From Acinetobacter sp. 10FS3-1 (GTDB lineage: Bacteria > Pseudomonadota > Gammaproteobacteria > Pseudomonadales > Moraxellaceae), in the NCBI RefSeq assembly GCF_013343215.1, contig NZ_CP039143.1:1612001-1676000 (forward strand): 64,000 nt of DNA. The letters are read 5' to 3'. Every line of letters starts with the position of its first letter. Positions within the stretch are counted from its first letter, which is position 1. The position numbers and the translations under genes are program-made. The notes under the pieces are model-generated. The model ran no database searches and was not told the origin of the DNA. It was given only the letters and a program-made list of their open reading frames with translations. Below are positions 15,570 through 25,144 of this stretch, piece after piece.

Positions 15570-16184
15570 ATGAAAATAAAAGCTATCATTTCAGTTTTAC
15601 TGGTTGGTTTGCCTTGTGCGGCGTTTGCCACAGTGGGCGGACCTCAGAATATTGAAGTCTTAGGGTATGAGGTTAAAGATCAAAAGCTCTACCTGATGCG
15701 CCATTATCTGGATGGCCGAGGCCGTTTACCGCAACTGTATTATTATAATTTTAAATCCAAGCAGCCAAACCAGCTGGTGATGGTGAATTCCCTGTATATT
15801 AATCCGAAGACCAAACGTATTGATTATGATCAAAGTAGTCAAAAATTTGATCAGGAAATTGCCAAAATCAAGAAGCGTTTAATTCCAGTCATTCCGGTAA
15901 AAAAACAGAATATTCGACTTGAATTATTAAAAACCAGCAAAGGCTATGCGTCTGCCTGGTATGATCCACAAGAGAAAGTGCCAAAATGGACCTATCAATA
16001 TCAAGTAAAATCTGGCTCACAAAAAAGTCTGACTCATCAAGCGGTCAGTTATCAGCAAGGTTTAAAAATCAGCCAGGCCTATAAAGTTCCTAAACAGAAT
16101 AAAACGCTGGTGACAATCAAATATTTGGGGATTCCTTTTGAAACCGGTTATACCATTGAAGACCCGGTACTGTTAAGCCGTTAA
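15570..16184 (+). CDS. Secreted hypothetical protein, 204 residues
   Basis: Residues 1-20 (MKIKAIISVLLVGLPCAAFA) form a Sec signal peptide with AFA-T cleavage. The mature protein is basic and rich in Tyr, Lys and Gln, with repeated beta-like stretches (QKLYLMRHYLDGRGRLPQLYYYNF, KTLVTIKYLGIPFETGYTIED). No lipobox, repeat or catalytic motif is visible. It converges on prpC with a shared terminator. Family not recognised; periplasmic location is inferred. Confidence 0.8.
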   Translation: MKIKAIISVLLVGLPCAAFATVGGPQNIEVLGYEVKDQKLYLMRHYLDGRGRLPQLYYYNFKSKQPNQLVMVNSLYINPKTKRIDYDQSSQKFDQEIAKIKKRLIPVIPVKKQNIRLELLKTSKGYASAWYDPQEKVPKWTYQYQVKSGSQKSLTHQAVSYQQGLKISQAYKVPKQNKTLVTIKYLGIPFETGYTIEDPVLLSR

Positions 16185-16200
16185 GCTTGAGTTTAATAAA

Positions 16201-16230
16201 AATAAAGCCTCTCATGAGGCTTTATTTTTT
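16201..16230. terminator. Bidirectional terminator between 15570..16184 and prpC
   Basis: AAAGCCTC-TCAT-GAGGCTTT (16204-16223) with A run before and T run after. Confidence 0.85.
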
Positions 16231-16253
16231 TAATCAGCAACTCAGTATTCAGA

Positions 16254-17393
16254 TCAAGCTGCTGAACTACGCTCTGCAATAGGAATGACTTTTCGCAGCT
16301 CTGGACCGGTATAGTCTGCGCTTGGACGGATAATACGGTTATCCGCACGCTGTTCCATCACATGCGCTGCCCAGCCAGTTATACGTGACATGACGAAAAT
16401 CGGGGTGAACAGCTTGGTTGGAATCCGCATAAAGTGGTATGCCGAAGCATGAAAGAAATCGGCATTACAGAATAGTTTTTTCTCACGCCACATCACTTCT
16501 TCACAACGTACAGAAACCGGATACAATACGGTATCACCCACATCTTTGGCCAGACGCTCAGACCAGACTTTAATAATGGCATTACGCGGATCAGAGTCTT
16601 TGTAAATTGCATGTCCGAAACCCATGATTTTTTCTTTACGTTCCAGCATGCCCAGCATTTCGCGTTCAGCTTCTTCTGGAGACTGCCAGTTTTCAATCAT
16701 ATCCATTGCTGCTTCATTGGCACCACCATGCAAAGGCCCACGTAGGGAACCAATCGCTCCAGTGATACAGGAATGCATATCAGACAGAGTAGAGGCACAG
16801 ACACGAGCCGTAAAGGTTGAAGCATTAAATTCATGCTCTGCATATAAAATGAGAGACACGTTCATAACCTGCTCATGCAACTCATTGGATTTTTCACCAT
16901 GCAACAGATGCAGGAATTGTGCGCCGATAGAATCATCATCGGTATTTTCTTCAATACGTACACCATCGTGGCTATAACGATACCAGTAGCAGATGATCGC
17001 AGGTAAGGTGGCCAGGATACGATCTGCGATATCCTGCTGCTGTTCGAAGGACTGTTCAGCTTCCAGGTTACCTAACATGGAAACCCCTGTACGCATTACA
17101 TCCATAGGATGTGAATCTGCAGGAATACGCTCAAGCACTTCTTTTAGGGCTTGCGGCAAGGCACGTAAAGATTTTAATTTTGCTTTATAGGCTGCTAATT
17201 GTTCTGAATCTGGCAATTCACCAAAGAATATTAAATAAGCTACTTCTTCAAACTGACAGTTTTCTGCCAGATCCTGCACGTCATAACCGCGATAGGTCAG
17301 ACCTGCACCACTTTTACCGACGGTTGAAAGTGAAGTTTTCCCTGCCACTTGTCCGCGCAATCCTGCGCCAGTAAGTACTTTTCCTTCAGCCAT
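16254..17393 (-). CDS. prpC: 2-Methylcitrate synthase
   Basis: 379 residues, the usual length. It condenses propionyl-CoA with oxaloacetate in the methylcitrate cycle for propionate degradation. Recognisable blocks are LSTVGKSGAGLTYRGYDV near the start, GSLRGPLHGGANEAAM with a catalytic His, GFGHAIYKDSDPR with the second His, and the C-terminal RITGWAAHVMEQRADNRIIRP. It starts 5 bp after prpB with an AGGAG ribosome binding site at the prpB stop, so the two are cotranscribed. The usual downstream acnD and prpF are not present; the operon ends at a strong terminator here. Confidence 0.95.
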   Translation of the reverse strand: MAEGKVLTGAGLRGQVAGKTSLSTVGKSGAGLTYRGYDVQDLAENCQFEEVAYLIFFGELPDSEQLAAYKAKLKSLRALPQALKEVLERIPADSHPMDVMRTGVSMLGNLEAEQSFEQQQDIADRILATLPAIICYWYRYSHDGVRIEENTDDDSIGAQFLHLLHGEKSNELHEQVMNVSLILYAEHEFNASTFTARVCASTLSDMHSCITGAIGSLRGPLHGGANEAAMDMIENWQSPEEAEREMLGMLERKEKIMGFGHAIYKDSDPRNAIIKVWSERLAKDVGDTVLYPVSVRCEEVMWREKKLFCNADFFHASAYHFMRIPTKLFTPIFVMSRITGWAAHVMEQRADNRIIRPSADYTGPELRKVIPIAERSSAA

Positions 17394-17397
17394 TGTT

Positions 17398-18282
17398 TTA
17401 ATTCTCCTGTTTAAACAGTTTATCTAATGTGTTTTCAAAGCTGTGATAGTCTAAAAATTCGTAAAGTTCTTTTCGTTGTTGCATCTGATCTAAAACATGT
17501 ACCTGTGTACCATGTTCACGAACGGAGCGCATCACCTCAAGTGCTGCTTTTTGCATGGCGCGCGTTGCAGAAAGTGGATACAAGACCATACGTATGCCCT
17601 GCTCGGCCAGTTCTTCCGTCGTATAATATGGCGTATCGCCAAATTCGGTAATATTGGCCAGTACCGGCACCCCTACAGCATCACAAACGGTACGGTACAT
17701 GGTGATGTCCGTCATGGCTTCGGCAAAAATTGCATCTGCGCCCGCTTCAACACAGGCACAAGCGCGGTCAATAACAGCCTGCAGACCTTCTTTTTGTAGC
17801 GCATCGGTACGTGCCATCACCACAAAATTGGAATCGGTTTTGGCATCCACTGCTGCCTTAATCCGGTCCACCATTTCCTGCTGGCTTACAATTTCCTTAT
17901 TCGGACGGTGACCGCAACGCTTTTGTGCCACCTGATCTTCAATATGGACCGCCGCTGCACCAGCCGCAATCATCTGTTTAATGCTACGTGAAATATTGAA
18001 TGCACCGCCCCAGCCTGTATCAATATCAACCAAAAGTGGCGTATCGACACGCTCAGTAATGCGGCGTACATCTTCCAGAACATTATCTAGACTGGTCATT
18101 CCAAGATCTGGTAACCCATAAGAATAGTTTGCTACACCAGCACCAGAGAGATAAATGGCTTTATAACCGACCTGTTTGGCCATCATGGCAGCATAGGCAT
18201 TTACGGTACCCATAATTTGTAATGGTTTTTCGACTTCAAGTGCTTGTCTAAACTTTAAACCTGCAGACATTTGTTCTGTCAT
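17398..18282 (-). CDS. prpB: 2-Methylisocitrate lyase
   Basis: The start chosen is the ATG at 18282 ([15 protein letters not shown]) with GGAAGGG upstream. About 294 residues of the ICL/PEP-mutase fold: [13 protein letters not shown] binds the substrate and metal, and the QKRCGH loop carries the catalytic Cys. It splits 2-methylisocitrate into pyruvate and succinate, the last step of the methylcitrate cycle. It is the first gene of the prpBC unit; a palindrome upstream (18338-18349) may be its operator. Confidence 0.95.
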   Translation of the reverse strand: MTEQMSAGLKFRQALEVEKPLQIMGTVNAYAAMMAKQVGYKAIYLSGAGVANYSYGLPDLGMTSLDNVLEDVRRITERVDTPLLVDIDTGWGGAFNISRSIKQMIAAGAAAVHIEDQVAQKRCGHRPNKEIVSQQEMVDRIKAAVDAKTDSNFVVMARTDALQKEGLQAVIDRACACVEAGADAIFAEAMTDITMYRTVCDAVGVPVLANITEFGDTPYYTTEELAEQGIRMVLYPLSATRAMQKAALEVMRSVREHGTQVHVLDQMQQRKELYEFLDYHSFENTLDKLFKQEN

Positions 18283-18325
18283 CTTCCCTTCCACAGTTCT
18301 GGCTATAATTATTGAAATTTGAGTA

Positions 18326-18349
18326 TACCAATTTGCTTGGTGTACACCA
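18326..18349. promoter_or_regulatory. Candidate operator upstream of prpB
   Basis: A perfect 12-bp palindrome TGGTGTACACCA (18338-18349) overlaps a second inverted repeat ACCAA-TTTGC-TTGGT (18328-18342). Sites of the type TGGT...ACCA are common for GntR/FCD regulators, which control prp genes in several Acinetobacter-like clusters. Here the divergent gene encodes a TetR protein, so either it binds here or a distant GntR protein does. Position 45-70 bp before the prpB start fits repression. Confidence 0.5.
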
Positions 18350-18623
18350 TTCCATTCTAGAACAAATACTCTAACACTTTAGTCAAATAATAGGTTTTTA
18401 TTGCCGACCTGTTTTTCGTGATTGCCATTATTCTTAATAGAGCATGCTGTTAAGAATAATGTTCATCTAAAAATTAAATAAAATGAGCATTACTTCCTCT
18501 TAGTAGGAGCATCTATTAATATATCCAGCGCCCTAGCCAAATACACTTCTACACAGCACGCTGTACATATATTTGTTATAATCTCAATATCTACTTCATT
18601 CAATTGATTAATTTTTAGCCAAT

Positions 18624-19274
18624 ATGCAAGACCTTGCTCATCTGGAACCTCTCGCCAAAGATCTACCGCAAACCAAACGCGGCCATGATCGTTGCATTGC
18701 GTTGCTTGTCAGTGCAACCGAGCTTTTTCTGGAGCATAGTTATGATGCAGTCTCACTAGATGATATTGTTCAGCATGCTGGTGGTTCCAAGGCTTCTATT
18801 TATAAATATTTTGGCAATAAAGAAGGGCTATTTAAAGCGATCTGTGACTATCGTCGTGAAAGGTTTTTTGAACAAATCAGCATTCCTATTGAATTGATGG
18901 CCTTGGATTTTCGTCGTTATTTGGTAGAAACTCTGTTAAATTTTTATCATCAAATTATGACGCCTGAAAATTCGGCATTTATGCGTCTGGTCTTTGAACA
19001 GAGTCAGCGTAATCCAGATCTGGCTTTACATATTCATCAACGCGGACCTGTACATGTTCAGACTTCAATTGCCAATGCTCTGGAACAGGCAGATGCCAAA
19101 GGGGTACTACGTTGTGAAAATCCAATGTATTCGGCTCAGTTATATTTTGGTATTTTACGCAATCTGGAATGGCGTATTCTAATGGGAATTCAGGAAGAAG
19201 AGAGTGATGAAGAAATTACCAAGTATATTCATTACTGCGTAGACCGCTTTTTAGAAGGTCATCAAAAAGTCTAG
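18624..19274 (+). CDS. TetR/AcrR family transcriptional regulator
   Basis: 216 residues. Residues about 22-70 form the TetR DNA-binding domain (LLVSATELFLEHSYDAVSLDDIVQHAGGSKASIYKYFGNKEGLFKA). The C-terminal ligand domain is of the AefR-like type. It is divergent from prpB (340 bp apart) and upstream of argF. Position suggests, but does not prove, control of prpBC; the ligand is unknown. The start has no clear Shine-Dalgarno sequence. Confidence 0.9.
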   Translation: MQDLAHLEPLAKDLPQTKRGHDRCIALLVSATELFLEHSYDAVSLDDIVQHAGGSKASIYKYFGNKEGLFKAICDYRRERFFEQISIPIELMALDFRRYLVETLLNFYHQIMTPENSAFMRLVFEQSQRNPDLALHIHQRGPVHVQTSIANALEQADAKGVLRCENPMYSAQLYFGILRNLEWRILMGIQEEESDEEITKYIHYCVDRFLEGHQKV

Positions 19275-19388
19275 TTTTTTTGCATTTTCCATCTCATATA
19301 GTATATTAGCCGATTCCGTATTTTTCTTAACTCACTAACCAACAACTAATTGTTGATCGGATTTTCAGCAATTATTGTGGAGTAACCA

Positions 19389-20309
19389 ATGGCTCTCCGT
19401 CACTTTCTCACTTTACGCGATTTATCGACTTTAGAACTTAACCAAATATTGCAACGCGCTATTGAGCTCAAGCGCAAACAGCATAATAATGAAGTTTTCC
19501 AACCCTTTGTTGGCAAAGTCATGGGCATGATTTTTGAGAAATCCAGTACCCGTACGCGCGTTTCGTTTGAAGCGGGCATGAGCCAGTTTGGCGGTAGTGC
19601 TATTTTTCTGTCATCACGTGATACCCAGTTAGGTCGTGGTGAACCTATTGAAGACTCAGCACGCGTTATTTCCAGCATGCTGGATATCGTAATGATCCGT
19701 ACTTTTGGTCATGACATCGTTGAGCGCTTTGCTTCTTATTCAAAAGTTCCAGTCATTAATGCGCTGACCGATGATCATCATCCCTGCCAGCTACTGGCTG
19801 ACATGCAGACCTATCTTGAGCATCGTGGCTCAATTGAAGGTAAAACTGTGGCCTGGATTGGTGATGGCAATAATATGTGCAACTCTTATATCGAAGCGGC
19901 GCATATGTGGGGCTTTAAACTGAAAGTTGCCGCACCTAAAAGTTATGAACCACAAGAGAAATTCCTGTCTGAATTTGCCCATTGTGTCGAGCTGGTAGAT
20001 ACAGCTGAAGATGCGGCGGTCAATGCAGATCTGATTGTCACTGATGTTTGGGCCAGCATGGGCCAGGAAGAAGAACAGAAAATTCGTGAAAAAGCCTTTG
20101 CTGATTATCAGGTGAATGAGCGCCTTATGGATCTTGCTCATCCGGACTGTTTGTTTATGCACTGCTTGCCTGCACATCGCGGTGAAGAGATTTCTGAGAA
20201 TCTGCTTGAGCATAAAAATGCTGTGGTGTGGGATGAAGCCGAAAACCGCCTGCATGCACAAAAAGCACTGGTAGAGTTCTTATTAAATGAGAACCTGAAA
20301 AAAGACTAA
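19389..20309 (+). CDS. argF: Ornithine carbamoyltransferase
   Basis: 306 residues, full length. It converts ornithine and carbamoyl phosphate to citrulline in arginine synthesis, in the cytosol. The carbamoyl-phosphate loop [12 protein letters not shown] (residues about 50-61), HPCQ in [11 protein letters not shown], and the ornithine/active-site loop [11 protein letters not shown] are intact. GGAG lies eight bases before the ATG. It has its own terminator. argC is found about 5 kb away on the other strand. Confidence 0.96.
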   Translation: MALRHFLTLRDLSTLELNQILQRAIELKRKQHNNEVFQPFVGKVMGMIFEKSSTRTRVSFEAGMSQFGGSAIFLSSRDTQLGRGEPIEDSARVISSMLDIVMIRTFGHDIVERFASYSKVPVINALTDDHHPCQLLADMQTYLEHRGSIEGKTVAWIGDGNNMCNSYIEAAHMWGFKLKVAAPKSYEPQEKFLSEFAHCVELVDTAEDAAVNADLIVTDVWASMGQEEEQKIREKAFADYQVNERLMDLAHPDCLFMHCLPAHRGEEISENLLEHKNAVVWDEAENRLHAQKALVEFLLNENLKKD

Positions 20310-20333
20310 GATGTATCCTCATCTTCACAAATT

Positions 20334-20360
20334 AAGCACCAATCTCTGGTGCTTTTTTTG
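20334..20360 (+). terminator. Intrinsic terminator of argF
   Basis: AAGCACCA (20334-20341), short loop, TGGTGCTT (20347-20354), then TTTTT. Confidence 0.88.
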
Positions 20361-20411
20361 TCTCAGCTCTTATAATCAGGGTTGGGACGATATAAAAAGT
20401 GATACAAGCTA

Positions 20412-20885
20412 ATGCAAAAAAAATATTGGGCTTTCGCAGTTATTGCAGGACTCAGCAGTCTGTTCATGCAAGCGAATGCTTCTGAATTTGATCAATATCT
20501 GCAAAATAAAGGCATTCTTAACAGTAAGTTCAAAATTCAGAAAAAAGCAGAGCTGAATGAATTGCTGGCAGTACTGAGCGCTGAAGACTCCAAAACCCTA
20601 CCATTACAGATTGATCAAAATACGGTTATTGAGCAATTGCAACTCACTGCAAATAAAACCAGCCTGAAGGGCGTAATCACCACCCCGGACTTTGCGCAGT
20701 TTGAGACAGATTTGGGTCGTAAAGAAGTGCAAAAGCTCATTATGAAAAATCTAGTGCAAAGCTGCCCGATTTTCTTTGAGCATGAGTATCAAAAACTAAA
20801 TCCGTATACCGTACAGCTTGAGCTCAGTTCAGAAAAAAATCGCTACACCCTGGAACTTAAACAGAAAGATTGCGGTATCAAATGA
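20412..20885 (+). CDS. Secreted hypothetical protein, 157 residues
   Basis: A Sec signal peptide (MQKKYWAFAVIAGLSSLFMQANA, residues 1-23) precedes a mature domain with two Cys (VQSCPIFFEHEY and the QKDCGIK end) that could pair in the periplasm. The core is helical and then strand-rich (TVQLELSSEKNRYTLELKQ). Family not recognised. No terminator is apparent downstream. Confidence 0.75.
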   Translation: MQKKYWAFAVIAGLSSLFMQANASEFDQYLQNKGILNSKFKIQKKAELNELLAVLSAEDSKTLPLQIDQNTVIEQLQLTANKTSLKGVITTPDFAQFETDLGRKEVQKLIMKNLVQSCPIFFEHEYQKLNPYTVQLELSSEKNRYTLELKQKDCGIK

Positions 20886-20934
20886 TTTGCTCATCTGCTG
20901 CATAAAATGATTTAGTCTTGCTCTGCATCACGCC

Positions 20935-21060
20935 ATGAATGATGCAGACACTCTTACTCTTAATAGACTGCAAGATGGAATCAGCTTTGCCCTCAACGCC
21001 GATTATCTGCTCTGGCATAATACCGTTTGCCCCCCCCTATCGGAAGCTTTAAAACATTAG
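20935..21060 (+). CDS. Possible remnant or very small protein, 41 residues
   Basis: The frame reads MNDADTLTLNRLQDGISF and continues to VCPPLSEALKH. It looks protein-like but has no ribosome binding site, contains a seven-C run (21030-21036) and no family is recognised. A fragment of a larger decayed gene is the likelier reading. Confidence 0.2.
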   Translation: MNDADTLTLNRLQDGISFALNADYLLWHNTVCPPLSEALKH

Positions 21061-21152
21061 AAAATACTCCCTCTACTATCCAAAAAATAAATAGCATTAT
21101 TTTTCAAGTAAAGGTTCAAAAGGTTTTATACAATTCTTATTTAAAAGGTTGT

Positions 21153-21506
21153 TTAACGAACCAAGCCTTGGGGCTGCAACATAATAATCAGCGCACCTAA
21201 AATCACGACCATTCCACCCAGTAAATCCCAGCGAGACAGACTCACCTGATCAACAAAGCGCAACCATATCAAAGCTGAAAAAACATAGATACCCCCATAG
21301 GCCGCATAGATACGCCCGGAAGCGGCTGGGTGTAATGTTAATAACCAGACAAAAGCAGCCAATGCCAATGCAGTAGGAAGCCATAACCAGTGGCTTCTCC
21401 CCTGATTTAGAATCAGGTAAGGAAAATAACAGCCCAAAATTTCCATAAGCGCCGTGACCAAAAACAGGCAAAACGTGGTGAACAGCTTTGTAACTTGAAT
21501 ATCCAT
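21153..21506 (-). CDS. YnfA family (UPF0060) inner membrane protein
   Basis: 117 residues with four membrane helices. Family landmarks are [37 protein letters not shown] and the final [17 protein letters not shown]. YnfA proteins are small inner membrane proteins related to SMR-type transporters; an efflux role has been proposed for some members but is not established here. Monocistronic. Start ATG at 21506. Confidence 0.88.
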   Translation of the reverse strand: MDIQVTKLFTTFCLFLVTALMEILGCYFPYLILNQGRSHWLWLPTALALAAFVWLLTLHPAASGRIYAAYGGIYVFSALIWLRFVDQVSLSRWDLLGGMVVILGALIIMLQPQGLVR

Positions 21507-21560
21507 GATTTAACTATTGAACTGTATGATTGAGTTTATTAAAAAATATGAGTGCATGAA

Positions 21561-21582
21561 AAAACCCGTGCTTGCACGGGTT
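21561..21582 (-). terminator. Intrinsic terminator of clpA
   Basis: AAACCCGTGC-AA-GCACGGGTTT-type palindrome; on the minus strand followed by TTTC. It lies 18 bp after the clpA stop. Confidence 0.8.
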
Positions 21583-21599
21583 TAATTCTTTCTTCAAGC

Positions 21600-23876
21600 T
21601 TAGGCAGGTTCAGCTGTCTGATCTTCAAACACTTCAATTTTCAAGCCAACTGCTTTACCATCTTCTTTTTTCACGGATACGGCCACATTGCCACCGTTTT
21701 CTGCCAGCTCACCAAACAGAATCATTTCTGCCAGCGGCTTCTTCAGATGTTCTTGAATCAGTCGCTGCATTGGACGAGCACCCATTAAACGGTCATAGCC
21801 GTGTTCAGCCATCCATTCACGGGCACTGTGATCCACATCCAGAATGACTTTCTTCTCATCCAGTTGTGCCTGAAGTTCGGTAAGGAACTTATCAACTACA
21901 TTTTCAATAACTGTAGTTGCCAAAGCTTTAAACTGAATCACGCCGTCCAGACGGTTACGGAATTCAGGTGAGAAGGCTTTCTTCATGGCTTCCTGGTTGT
22001 CATTGCTGTTGTCCTGCTCCATAAAACCAATGCTGACACGGGAAATACTTTCTGCGCCAATATTGGTGGTCAGCACCAGAACCACATTCCGGAAGTCCGA
22101 CTTGCGGCCATTATTATCTGTTAGTGAACCATGATCCATGATCTGCAATAACAGGTTAAATACATCTGGATGAGCCTTTTCAATTTCATCCAGAAGCAGC
22201 ACACAATGCGGATGCTTGTGAATTGCATCCGTGAGCAGCCCCCCCTGATCAAAGCCAACATAGCCCGGAGGCGCACCGATCAGGCGAGATACTGCATGAC
22301 GTTCCATATATTCAGACATATCAAAACGGACCAGCTCTACACCCATTAACTTGGCCAGCTGTTTAGTGACTTCAGTCTTACCTACACCTGTAGGACCTGC
22401 AAAAACGAAGCTGCCAACTGGCTTATCCGGAGATTTCAGGCCCGCACGTGACAGTTTAATAGCAGAAGCGAGCGCTTCAATGGCTTCATCCTGACCAAAA
22501 ACCACACGTTTTAGATCACGTTCCAGATTTTCAAGGACAGTCTTATCATCTTTAGACACTGTTTTCGGTGGAATACGGGCAATCTTGGAAATAATATCCT
22601 CAATGTTTTCCACCGTGATCGGGCTATTGTCCTGCTCAGCTTTCAGACGACGCTGTGCACCTGCCTCATCAATTACATCAATCGCCTTATCTGGCAAGAA
22701 ACGGTCATTGATAAACTTGGCAGACAGTTCTACTGCGGACACCAAGGCCTGATCGTCATACTGAACATGGTGAAAATCTTCAAATTTCGATTTCAGACCA
22801 CGCAAAATATCAATAGTTTCTGAAATAGAAGGCTCATTCACATCAATTTTCTGGAAACGGCGCGACAAGGCATGATCTTTTTCAAAAACCTGACGATATT
22901 CCTGAAAAGTCGTTGAACCGATACAACGCAATGAACCATTTGCCAGTGCCGGTTTGATCAGATTCGAGGCATCCATGGTGCTCCCCATACTCGAGCCTGC
23001 ACCAATAATCATATGAATTTCATCAATAAACAGGATGGCTTCCGGTTTTTTCTTTAAAGCATTGAGGAGTTGTTTCAGGCGTTTTTCAAAATCACCCCGA
23101 TATTTGGTTCCTGCGACCAAAGCACCAATATCCAGACTAAATATCTCGGCATTTTCCAGCGGTTTTGGTGCTTTACCGTTCACAATTAGCCAAGCCAGAC
23201 CTTCCGCGATCGAGGTTTTACCTACGCCCGGGTCACCGACCAATAATGGATTATTTTTACGGCGGCGACATAAAATCTGTGCAGCACGTTCAATTTCTTT
23301 TTCACGACCAATTAAAGGGTCTGTTTTGCCACGCTGGGCTTCTACATTCAGATTGGTGGTATAGAGTTCCAGCGGTCCTGAATTCGCAGAAGATGCAGAC
23401 TCTCCTTCCAACTCTTCAATTTCTTCTTCGGACGGCACATCATCCTTACGTGTGCCGTGCGAAAGATATTGGGTCAAAGTTAAGCGATTAATCTGGTGAC
23501 GTTTCAACAAATAAACGGCAAATGAATCCCGCTCAGAATACATGGCCACCAGAATATCTGCACCTTCTACCGTCCGGTCACCACCACTGGATTGCACATG
23601 GAAAATTGCACGCTGCAAAATACGGTCAAAGCTTTCGGTAGGATGAGGTGCCTGATCGCTATTTTCAGCGAGTTTAGGGGTATGTTGTTCTACGTAATCT
23701 TCCAATTCTTTACGCAGCACGATAATGTCCGCGCCACATGCTTTAAGAGCATTAACGGCTGAATCATTATCAAGTAGAGCCAATAATAAATGCTCTACTG
23801 TCAGGAATTCATGTCTCTTCTGACGAGCCATGCTGACAGCCAAACGTAGTGATACTTCTAATTGACGACTGAGCAT
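21600..23876 (-). CDS. clpA: ATP-dependent Clp protease ATP-binding subunit ClpA
   Basis: 758 residues, full length. The N-domain (1-145) is followed by two AAA+ modules: first Walker A GDPGVGKTSIAEGLA with Walker B ILFIDEIH, second Walker A GPTGVGKTEVTKQLA with VLLLDEIEKAH. It unfolds substrates and feeds them to ClpP. AAGGGGG precedes the ATG. It lies 9 bp downstream of clpS, an operon arrangement known from other gammaproteobacteria, and ends at a hairpin terminator. The C-terminus is Glu/Ala rich, as usual. Confidence 0.97.
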   Translation of the reverse strand: MLSRQLEVSLRLAVSMARQKRHEFLTVEHLLLALLDNDSAVNALKACGADIIVLRKELEDYVEQHTPKLAENSDQAPHPTESFDRILQRAIFHVQSSGGDRTVEGADILVAMYSERDSFAVYLLKRHQINRLTLTQYLSHGTRKDDVPSEEEIEELEGESASSANSGPLELYTTNLNVEAQRGKTDPLIGREKEIERAAQILCRRRKNNPLLVGDPGVGKTSIAEGLAWLIVNGKAPKPLENAEIFSLDIGALVAGTKYRGDFEKRLKQLLNALKKKPEAILFIDEIHMIIGAGSSMGSTMDASNLIKPALANGSLRCIGSTTFQEYRQVFEKDHALSRRFQKIDVNEPSISETIDILRGLKSKFEDFHHVQYDDQALVSAVELSAKFINDRFLPDKAIDVIDEAGAQRRLKAEQDNSPITVENIEDIISKIARIPPKTVSKDDKTVLENLERDLKRVVFGQDEAIEALASAIKLSRAGLKSPDKPVGSFVFAGPTGVGKTEVTKQLAKLMGVELVRFDMSEYMERHAVSRLIGAPPGYVGFDQGGLLTDAIHKHPHCVLLLDEIEKAHPDVFNLLLQIMDHGSLTDNNGRKSDFRNVVLVLTTNIGAESISRVSIGFMEQDNSNDNQEAMKKAFSPEFRNRLDGVIQFKALATTVIENVVDKFLTELQAQLDEKKVILDVDHSAREWMAEHGYDRLMGARPMQRLIQEHLKKPLAEMILFGELAENGGNVAVSVKKEDGKAVGLKIEVFEDQTAEPA

Positions 23877-23885
23877 GCAACCCCC

Positions 23886-24299
23886 TTAGTTTTTAGGCTC
23901 AATCTGGCAAAGTAATGGATGACCTTGAGATCGAGCGCAATTGTTAACTTGGTTCGCTTTGGTTTCCGCAATATCCCGTGGATAGACCCCAGCTATACCT
24001 TTCCCTTCATAATGTACAGTTAGCATCACTTGAGTTGCTTGGTCAAGATTCATTGCAAAGTATTGTTGTAAAATTTCAATTACAAACTCCATAGGGGTAT
24101 AATCGTCATTCATCAATACCACTGCATACATCGGTGGACGCTTTAATTCTGGAGGCGCAGTCTGTACTGCAATATCTGAATCACCCTCATGATCGGGTTC
24201 GTTGCTTAAACGCGGACTCATATGCCAATCAACAATTCCAGACTGATAAAAAGAATTTTTGACATCACTTAAACACATTTGACGTTTATTGTTTGGCAT
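23886..24299 (-). CDS. clpS: ClpA adaptor protein ClpS
   Basis: The core [24 protein letters not shown] and [24 protein letters not shown] is diagnostic for ClpS, which delivers N-degron substrates to ClpA. The longest frame gives 137 residues from the ATG at 24299. An internal ATG at 24221 ([14 protein letters not shown]) would give 111 residues, closer to most ClpS proteins; neither has a strong ribosome binding site. A Cys replaces the more usual Tyr in [12 protein letters not shown]. It is upstream of clpA by 9 bp. Confidence 0.95.
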   Translation of the reverse strand: MPNNKRQMCLSDVKNSFYQSGIVDWHMSPRLSNEPDHEGDSDIAVQTAPPELKRPPMYAVVLMNDDYTPMEFVIEILQQYFAMNLDQATQVMLTVHYEGKGIAGVYPRDIAETKANQVNNCARSQGHPLLCQIEPKN

Positions 24300-24317
24300 A
24301 AGATTTCTATTTCACAC

Positions 24318-25067
24318 TTAATTTGCATTTGCTTCGGTCTTAGGAATTTCAGACAACACAGTAGACGGACTTTCTACCGCTTTTCCTTGATCCCAGCTAA
24401 AACGGCGTGTGACCGGTTTAGAACCTGTCAAGCGCACTTCGATAAATTCTGGTCTAAAGCCTTTGGGCATGGTCCAGCGCCCAGTAAGACGTTCATAGTT
24501 TTCAAAATTGAAACTCTTATCCTCCATCGGCACGACCAGAATTTCTGAGCCTTTGATCAGACGCATTTCGACTAAACCGGATACCCGATTTTTGCCTGGA
24601 CTGACCTGAATCAGATCAAGCTGATATTCAAATGCATTGTCTGGCAAAGGCTTAATGCCAACATGCTGGACAGTCAAGGCCAAACCACCACGCTGACGTA
24701 AAATTTCCCGGTAAATTGTACCCAGACTTTCTGCCTGAACCTGTTCATCCTGGGCTTTGGTCATGGCTAAATAGAGGTCATTGGTATTACTGACCGCCAG
24801 ATCTCGCTCCTGAACCGCAGTATTCAGGCTTTTATTCATGCTTTCCAGACTGGCTTTCTGCTTTTGTACCACTTCGACCAACTGTTCAGCATCAGCATCA
24901 AATCCGACCACAGTCAAACCCTGACGGTGTCCGACCGTATAGCCCAATAAGCCACTGCCCAACATCAATACTACTGCACCAACCACCAGAGGACTGCTGC
25001 CTTTCATCAAAGGTTTTTTTTCATCCGGCTCTTGAGGGATCGTCGCGTTTGAGTCTGTATTCGGCAT
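24318..25067 (-). CDS. DUF6776-type membrane-anchored protein, 249 residues
   Basis: A polar N-terminus (1-23) precedes one membrane helix (about 26-44, PLVVGAVVLMLGSGLLGYTVG), then a probable coiled coil (60-115, EQLVEVVQKQKASLESMNKSLNTAV) and a beta-rich domain ending in a polar tail. The layout matches the DUF6776 proteins of gammaproteobacteria, of unknown function. It faces clpS on the same strand, 18 bp upstream of it, so it could share a transcript. The domain after the coiled coil is predicted periplasmic. Confidence 0.75.
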   Translation of the reverse strand: MPNTDSNATIPQEPDEKKPLMKGSSPLVVGAVVLMLGSGLLGYTVGHRQGLTVVGFDADAEQLVEVVQKQKASLESMNKSLNTAVQERDLAVSNTNDLYLAMTKAQDEQVQAESLGTIYREILRQRGGLALTVQHVGIKPLPDNAFEYQLDLIQVSPGKNRVSGLVEMRLIKGSEILVVPMEDKSFNFENYERLTGRWTMPKGFRPEFIEVRLTGSKPVTRRFSWDQGKAVESPSTVLSEIPKTEANAN

Positions 25068-25094
25068 TTTGATCTCTAATTCGATTTATTCAAA

Positions 25095-25126
25095 ACACAC
25101 ATTTAAATCTAAATCTAAATGTGTGT
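25095..25126 (-). terminator. Hairpin, probable terminator of argC
   Basis: ACACACATTTA (25095-25105), ten-base loop, TAAATGTGTGT (25116-25126); on the minus strand followed by TTTG. It lies between argC and the DUF6776 gene. Confidence 0.6.
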
Positions 25127-25144
25127 GAAGTTCTAATACGTTTT

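Noticed and set aside
20935..21060. 41-codon frame as a confident gene
   Set aside because: No ribosome binding site and no family; kept only as a low-confidence remnant.
21552..21847. Plus-strand frames over the end of clpA
   Set aside because: They are antisense to well conserved ClpA coding sequence.
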